From positions 1 to 64,000 of the forward strand of contig CALHFG010000104.1 in assembly GCA_938029215.1 (NCBI GenBank): DNA of 64,000 nt. The letters are read 5' to 3'. The notes beneath the pieces are model-generated. The model was given only the letters and a program-made list of their open reading frames with translations. It was not told the origin of the DNA and did not search any database. A program made the translations under genes and the position numbers. Shown piece by piece: positions 59,652-64,000 of this stretch. How positions within the stretch are numbered: the stretch's first letter is position 1; each line of letters begins with the position of its first letter. The stretch comes from an uncultured Acidimicrobiales bacterium. GTDB lineage: Bacteria; Actinomycetota; Acidimicrobiia; Acidimicrobiales; SZUA-35.

Positions 59652-60524
59652 ATGCGTGATCTTGGCCAAGAGACTTGGCCTTCCCCTACCCGTCCACCGA
59701 CGCGGGGGAAGGTTGGTGACTCTCCACCGCCTTTACCGGCGTCTTCAGCGCGCCTCGCGCCGAGGGTTCCCGCGCGTTCGAATCGGCCGCGGCGTCGAGC
59801 CCTCATGTTCGGTCTACTGGCAGCCCTCACCGTTCTTCTTGGAAGTGCTCTGGTCTCGGTCACGTCGGGGCCAGCAGAAGCCCGCAGTCACGAACTTTCA
59901 CGAGCCGAGACCGTTCAGCTGACCGCGCAAGCCGAAATCTCTACGGTGCGAGTTGCCGCCCGAGCGTGCCCGGGAGCTATTCGCGGGAGCGGCTTCGTTG
60001 TTGAAGACTTGCTCTTCACCGCCAAGCACCTCGTGACTCACGACGATCGGGTAAAGGTCGATCGTCCTGGCCGACCAGTTCTTACGTCGATCATCGGAGC
60101 GACGGCCGAACTGGATATCGCGGTGGCGAGGGCCGACGACCTGGTCGCGCTTCCTTTGGCCCTGGCATCGGCTGGTCCGCCCGAAAACGAAACGGTGTTC
60201 GTCGCTGGCTTCCCCGACGGGAACGAGATGCAAACGTCGGAAGCCGTAATCGTGCGTTATGCCGATGCGGCCGCCTGGGGCGTCGCCGGCGAACGGGTGA
60301 TGTTGTTGCAGGTCGAGATTCGCAAAGGTTTCAGCGGCGGACCGGTCCTGAATCGTGATGGTGAACTCATTGGAATGTTGACCGGACAGGACCAGGTGAC
60401 GGGTCTAGCTGTGGCTATCCCGGCCGATGAATTACGTGAGGTTGTGGAGCTTGCCGCCACGACATGGTCCTCGGAGCGGGGGAGTGGAGCGGTCACCCAT
60501 TCGGCCCGACCGTGTGGTTCATAG
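59652..60524 (+). CDS. Membrane-anchored trypsin-like serine protease
   Basis: A 290-residue protease. The Pro/Arg-rich cytoplasmic start is followed by a transmembrane helix at about 51-71, then a chymotrypsin-fold domain with catalytic H126 (TAKHLV), D155 (ELDIAVAR) and S228 (GFSGGPV). The remaining cysteines could form one disulfide. No PDZ domain is present, unlike HtrA. It may process surface proteins. Start at ATG 59652 (a TTG three bases earlier is open). Confidence 0.85.
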   Translation: MRDLGQETWPSPTRPPTRGKVGDSPPPLPASSARLAPRVPARSNRPRRRALMFGLLAALTVLLGSALVSVTSGPAEARSHELSRAETVQLTAQAEISTVRVAARACPGAIRGSGFVVEDLLFTAKHLVTHDDRVKVDRPGRPVLTSIIGATAELDIAVARADDLVALPLALASAGPPENETVFVAGFPDGNEMQTSEAVIVRYADAAAWGVAGERVMLLQVEIRKGFSGGPVLNRDGELIGMLTGQDQVTGLAVAIPADELREVVELAATTWSSERGSGAVTHSARPCGS

Positions 60525-60592
60525 GCGCGTGGTACGTCGTCGTTGATTCTGTTTTGTTGTTGTGTTCTGTTGGTTTGTAAAAGGTGGAAGAA

Positions 60593-61429
60593 ATGTCGTT
60601 TGAAGTCTCACTCGTTGGATCGAGTCAAAGCGTCGGAGCCGAGCTCCTCACCGGGCCAGGCGCCCGGATCGTGCTTGCAGTGGCTCAACAGGCGTTGCTC
60701 ACCCCGTTGGGGGCCGAGCGAATAGTGCTAGGTCTTCGCCGGCCGGAGGGTCGGTTCACCGTGATCACCACCGACGCCAGCAATAGACCCGAGGGCGGTC
60801 GAGCCAAGTTTCTGTGGCGCGATGCCGCACCGATCATTGCCGCCCTTCGCACCCAGCCCGTCGGTGGCTCAGGCGATCTTGTCTCGTTCCACGAGCAGTT
60901 CGTTTTCCGCTACGCCATGGAAATCGAGGGCAGCTCTGAACAGGTTGTCGTCGGTGTGGTTCTGAACGAACGGCCCGTTGACGCTCGGCCGATTCATGCT
61001 GCGGTATGTTCCGCGCTCTACACACTGCTGCCCCAGTCCGACTCGGCGATTCCCGATGCGAGCGTCTCGGCCTCGGTCACTCCGGCTGACGACGGCGTGA
61101 CCGCCTCGGTCTGGACCATCGCGGACCCGGCTCCCCAGCTCGGGGAGTTCACTGCTCCCACCGCCGTTGAAGCAATCGCTCAGGCGACCATCATTTCGGC
61201 CAAGGCGGTCGTCGGACTTCGCTTCGCTGACCAGGTAGCGGTGGATGGCGAGCCTGTATCGCTGATCGTGGCCGACACCGAATCCGGTGCGGTCATCGGG
61301 GCGTCGGCGGCTTCGGCGATGATCGCGCCGGCTTTCGCGGTGTTGAAAGCGGCAAATGCCGCCGCACGGATCGCTACAGAACAGGGTGTCAGCGTGCCCG
61401 AAGTGGTGTCGTCTCCCTCGTTGGGTTGA
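60593..61429 (+). CDS. Protein of unknown function, 278 residues
   Basis: A cytoplasmic-looking protein without signal or membrane segment. It has two beta-rich halves (VSLVGSSQSVGAELLTGPGARIVLAV... and a second with EAIAQATIISAKAVVGLRFADQVAVDGEPVSLIVADTESGAVIGASAAS) and an Ala-rich C-terminal helix. I do not recognise the family. It is placed between a protease and the PBP gene. ATG 60593 has AAGGTGGAAGAA before it. The 60525-60592 gap is rich in T and G but contains nothing else I can name. Confidence 0.65.
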   Translation: MSFEVSLVGSSQSVGAELLTGPGARIVLAVAQQALLTPLGAERIVLGLRRPEGRFTVITTDASNRPEGGRAKFLWRDAAPIIAALRTQPVGGSGDLVSFHEQFVFRYAMEIEGSSEQVVVGVVLNERPVDARPIHAAVCSALYTLLPQSDSAIPDASVSASVTPADDGVTASVWTIADPAPQLGEFTAPTAVEAIAQATIISAKAVVGLRFADQVAVDGEPVSLIVADTESGAVIGASAASAMIAPAFAVLKAANAAARIATEQGVSVPEVVSSPSLG

Positions 61430-61519
61430 CGTCGGGCGGTAGTCAAATTGAGATGGTTTCGTAGGCAAACCGTCCGGTGAACCGAAAGACCGCGTAGCGC
61501 CGACTACCGTTATACCGCT

Positions 61520-63748
61520 ATGCCGATTTTGCGACTCATGAAGCGGCTCACGTCCCTCGGACTGGTGCTGATTGCGATGTCTTTGGTGTTCACCGCCGCC
61601 GTGGTGACGATCGCCCCCCAAATCGGCGAAGTAGCCACTTCTACCAGCAGTTTGTCGGCCGACATCGAGCTGCAAGAACTCACCGAGCGGTCCTCGATGT
61701 ATGCCGCCGACGGCTCGTTCCTGACGTTCCTCGTGGATGAAAACCGCCAGACCGTGGCGCTGGAAGAAATCCCCCAAGAGGTAGTGATGTCGGTCCTTGC
61801 TATCGAGGACTTCGACTTCTATCAGCACTCGGGAATTAACTATCGAGCCGTCTTCCGGGCAGCTCTGGCAAACGTGAACTCGGGCAGTATCGAAGGTGGC
61901 GGTTCCACCATCACCCAGCAGCTGGTGAAGATGAACCTGCTCACCAGCGAGCAGAACCTAGGCCGTAAGATTCCCGAGGCGTTTCTGGCTCGTCGGTTGG
62001 AGACCTTCTACACCAAGGATGAATTGCTGGAGCGCTATCTCAACAGCGCGTACTTCGGTTCCAACTCCTACGGCGTACAGGCTGCGGCCGAAACCTACTT
62101 TGGCAAGGACATCAAAGATCTCGGCTGGGCTGAGGGTGCGTTGCTGGCCGGCATCATCAGCCGTCCAGGCGCCTATGACCCCACCGTGAACGCCGACCGT
62201 TCCAGGGATCGCCGCAGCGTGGTGGCCGATCGTCTGCTTGCCGTCGAATTGATCGATGAAGAGACGGCGGAGTCGATCAAGCGGTCACCGCTTCCGGCCG
62301 AGCGTCGGGTCCCGCGCTCGATCAAGCCCGACGACTACTACGTGCAGGAAGCGTTGCTTCGTGTCCTGGACGAGAACGACACCCGGTTCACCGCAGCCCT
62401 AGGAGACTCCAAGGAGGCTCGCCGTAACAACATCTACTACGGCGGCCTGAAGATTCACCTCAACCTCGACCCTGTCGCCCAGGCGGCGGCGTTGAAGGCC
62501 CGTGATGACATCTTGCCCGATGATCCCCGTGGCTTTACCAGCGCCATGGTTGCTGTCGACAGCCATACCGGCGCCGTGCGAGCCATGGTCGGCGGTCCCG
62601 AGTTCGCTCGCGAGCAGTTCAACATTTCCACCCAGGGTCTCCGGCAGCCTGGCTCCTCCATGAAGACGCTGGTGCTCGCCGCTGCATTCGAAGCGGGCTA
62701 CACGTCCAAGGATGCCATCCGTGGCGACAGCCCGTGCGAGTTCAAGAACCCCGGCGGCTTCCCCAACCCGTACAAGGTGAAGGGCGGAACCAAGTCCTAC
62801 GCCTACCAGAGCCTGGCCGCGGTCACCCGAGCCTCCAACAACTGTGCGTTCGTTCGTCTGGGTCAAGTTGTCCAGAACGAAGCGGTCGTTGAGGTTTCGC
62901 AGCGTCTCGGTCTCACCACACCGCTGGATGCTGTCTTGTCGCTGCCGCTGGGATCCAAAGAGGTCTACAACATCGAAATGGCTGCCGCCTACGCTGCCTT
63001 CGCCAACGACGGCATCTACAACCGGCCCACCTACATCAGCCACATCGAAGATGCCGAAGGCAACATCATCTACGAGAACCGGCCCGATGGTCGCCGTGCG
63101 GTCTCGGTCCAAACCGCCCGCATGATTACCGAAACCCTCGAGAGTAACGTTCGAAATGGCACCGGAACCAGCGCTCGGGTCAGCGGTGGACACCCCGCTG
63201 CTGGCAAGACTGGAACCGCCCAGAACCACGAAGACGCCTGGTTTGTTGGCTACACCGACTACCTCACCACCGCCGTGTGGATGGGCCACCCCGACGAGAA
63301 GATTCCCATGCGCAACGTTCGTGGCTGGGGCAACATGTTCGGTGGCAAGGTTCCCGCTGCGATCTTCAGCCAGTTCAACAGCGAGTACCACGCCAACCTG
63401 GAGCCGGTTGCGTTCCTTGATCCAGAACCCTTCGGCGGTGGCCGAAAGCTGAAGGTGGCTGGTGAAATCGACTTCTGTTCCGGCGGCCCTCGTGAAGCGC
63501 CCGACGGCACCGAGAAGGTTGACACCAACGGCGACGGCCAGATCGACTGCTTCCGGGCGATCACCACCACCACGACCACGACCACCACGCTGCCGCCTCC
63601 ACCTCCCTCCACCGCACCGGTCGATCCCAACGCTCCGACCACCGCTCCCACCACCCCGCCGCCTACGCCGGCACCGGGTGCGGTCGTTCGTGTCCCCACC
63701 ACCATTCCGGCCGGTCCACCTTCCAGTGGCGCCGGGGCAGGTGGCTGA
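61520..63748 (+). CDS. Class A penicillin-binding protein
   Basis: A bifunctional peptidoglycan synthase of 742 residues. A transmembrane helix spans about 9-31, and the GT51 glycosyltransferase domain contains E96 (AIEDFDFYQHSGI) and GGGSTITQQLVK (126-137). The transpeptidase domain has SxxK at S379-K382 (GSSMK), SNN at 439-441 and KTG at 563-565. The C-terminus has a run of nine Thr then Pro-rich sequence, probably a wall-spanning stalk. The ATG is 9 nt after TACCGT. Confidence 0.96.
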   Translation: MPILRLMKRLTSLGLVLIAMSLVFTAAVVTIAPQIGEVATSTSSLSADIELQELTERSSMYAADGSFLTFLVDENRQTVALEEIPQEVVMSVLAIEDFDFYQHSGINYRAVFRAALANVNSGSIEGGGSTITQQLVKMNLLTSEQNLGRKIPEAFLARRLETFYTKDELLERYLNSAYFGSNSYGVQAAAETYFGKDIKDLGWAEGALLAGIISRPGAYDPTVNADRSRDRRSVVADRLLAVELIDEETAESIKRSPLPAERRVPRSIKPDDYYVQEALLRVLDENDTRFTAALGDSKEARRNNIYYGGLKIHLNLDPVAQAAALKARDDILPDDPRGFTSAMVAVDSHTGAVRAMVGGPEFAREQFNISTQGLRQPGSSMKTLVLAAAFEAGYTSKDAIRGDSPCEFKNPGGFPNPYKVKGGTKSYAYQSLAAVTRASNNCAFVRLGQVVQNEAVVEVSQRLGLTTPLDAVLSLPLGSKEVYNIEMAAAYAAFANDGIYNRPTYISHIEDAEGNIIYENRPDGRRAVSVQTARMITETLESNVRNGTGTSARVSGGHPAAGKTGTAQNHEDAWFVGYTDYLTTAVWMGHPDEKIPMRNVRGWGNMFGGKVPAAIFSQFNSEYHANLEPVAFLDPEPFGGGRKLKVAGEIDFCSGGPREAPDGTEKVDTNGDGQIDCFRAITTTTTTTTTLPPPPPSTAPVDPNAPTTAPTTPPPTPAPGAVVRVPTTIPAGPPSSGAGAGG

Positions 63749-63761
63749 GCGACACTTGAGC

Positions 63762-64000
63762 ATGGCCGTTGAGCAATTTGAAAATCTGTTACGTACGCAG
63801 GAGCTCGACACCCGTCTGGCCCAAATCGAACATGCCAGATCGAATCATCCGATATTCGCCAAGATCGCCGAGCTGCGTACCCACTCTGCTGAGATAGCGG
63901 CCGGCGTCCAGGACGAACGCGAGGAGCGCCACAAGCTCGATCGTGAGCAGAAGCGACTCGACGACGAAGTGGCCATGATCGACGCAAAGCGGGCCGACAT
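63762..64000 (+). CDS. Coiled-coil protein, probably C4 zinc-ribbon type (partial)
   Basis: The first 79 codons of a gene that continues past the window edge. The sequence (NLLRTQELDTRLAQIEH...) is strongly helical and charged, with a heptad pattern like the actinobacterial coiled-coil proteins that end in a C4-type zinc ribbon. The ribbon lies beyond the window, so the assignment is provisional. Starts at ATG 63762, 13 bases after the PBP stop. Confidence 0.65.
   Translation, partial: MAVEQFENLLRTQELDTRLAQIEHARSNHPIFAKIAELRTHSAEIAAGVQDEREERHKLDREQKRLDDEVAMIDAKRAD

Noticed and set aside
1-64000. CRISPR arrays, insertion sequences, prophage or integrase signatures
   Set aside because: No regularly spaced repeats, transposase motifs, integrase or structural phage genes were found; gene content is housekeeping or class-specific throughout.

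Overview
The window is a 64 kb stretch of ordinary, gene-dense chromosome from a moderately high-GC actinobacterium. I infer the class Acidimicrobiia. The grounds are the miaB / miaA / dapF / hflX / lexA / nrdR neighbourhood typical of Actinomycetota, class II (B12-dependent) NrdJ, CarD, DUF3039, a WS/DGAT acyltransferase, DUF2510-RDD and MurA with Asp in place of the catalytic Cys. GTG starts are frequent. At least 21 starts have a TAnnnT (-10-like) hexamer only 6-9 nt upstream, so leaderless mRNAs look common. There is no prophage, IS element, CRISPR array or rRNA; three tRNAs are present (Gly-GCC, Cys-GCA, Val-GAC).

Layout. 0-11 kb: tRNA modification (miaB, miaA), PEP carboxylase, a methyltransferase, a hydrolase, a truncated aminoglycoside-phosphotransferase-like pseudokinase, then dapF-hflX-dapC. 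11-16 kb: a secreted DUF4214/sugar-dehydrogenase protein, dapE, and lexA divergent from a LysM protein with two GAAC-N4-GTTC SOS boxes between them, then nrdR. 16-23 kb: a lytic transglycosylase, a RibD-like reductase, a 127-nt long-range RNA stem ahead of nrdJ, a Ser/Thr-rich anchored protein, and a formyl-THF cyclo-ligase. 23-31 kb: RDD protein with a 55-aa membrane peptide, galE, DUF3039, a thioredoxin-fold lipoprotein divergent from a selenocysteine-type peroxiredoxin (in-frame TGA), an acyltransferase-rhodanese fusion, carD, a degenerate metallo-beta-lactamase-fold protein, and an acyl-CoA dehydrogenase. 31-45 kb: an SLC13 transporter, a peptidase lipoprotein, murA-lgt, an APH-type kinase, a cyclase and serine hydrolase pair, a DEAD-box helicase, a cyclic-nucleotide-binding protein, a solitary adenine methylase, metX, and a Nei/Fpg glycosylase. 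45-64 kb: small membrane and cell-surface proteins, tandem zinc-ribbon paralogues, tRNAs, a hydrolase and WS/DGAT pair, GT4, a lipoprotein and three-gene ABC efflux system, PilZ, a trypsin-like protease, a class A penicillin-binding protein, and the start of a coiled-coil zinc-ribbon protein.

The genes cover diaminopimelate and cell-wall synthesis (dapC/E/F, murA, PBP, transglycosylase), DNA damage and dNTP supply (lexA, LysM, nrdR, nrdJ, nei), tRNA modification and lipoprotein export (lgt plus many lipoproteins). The most notable item is the peroxiredoxin at 26232-26693. Its only interruption is a TGA exactly at the peroxidatic cysteine, followed by a SECIS-like hairpin; the gene would be lost or mis-called as a short fragment by standard annotation.
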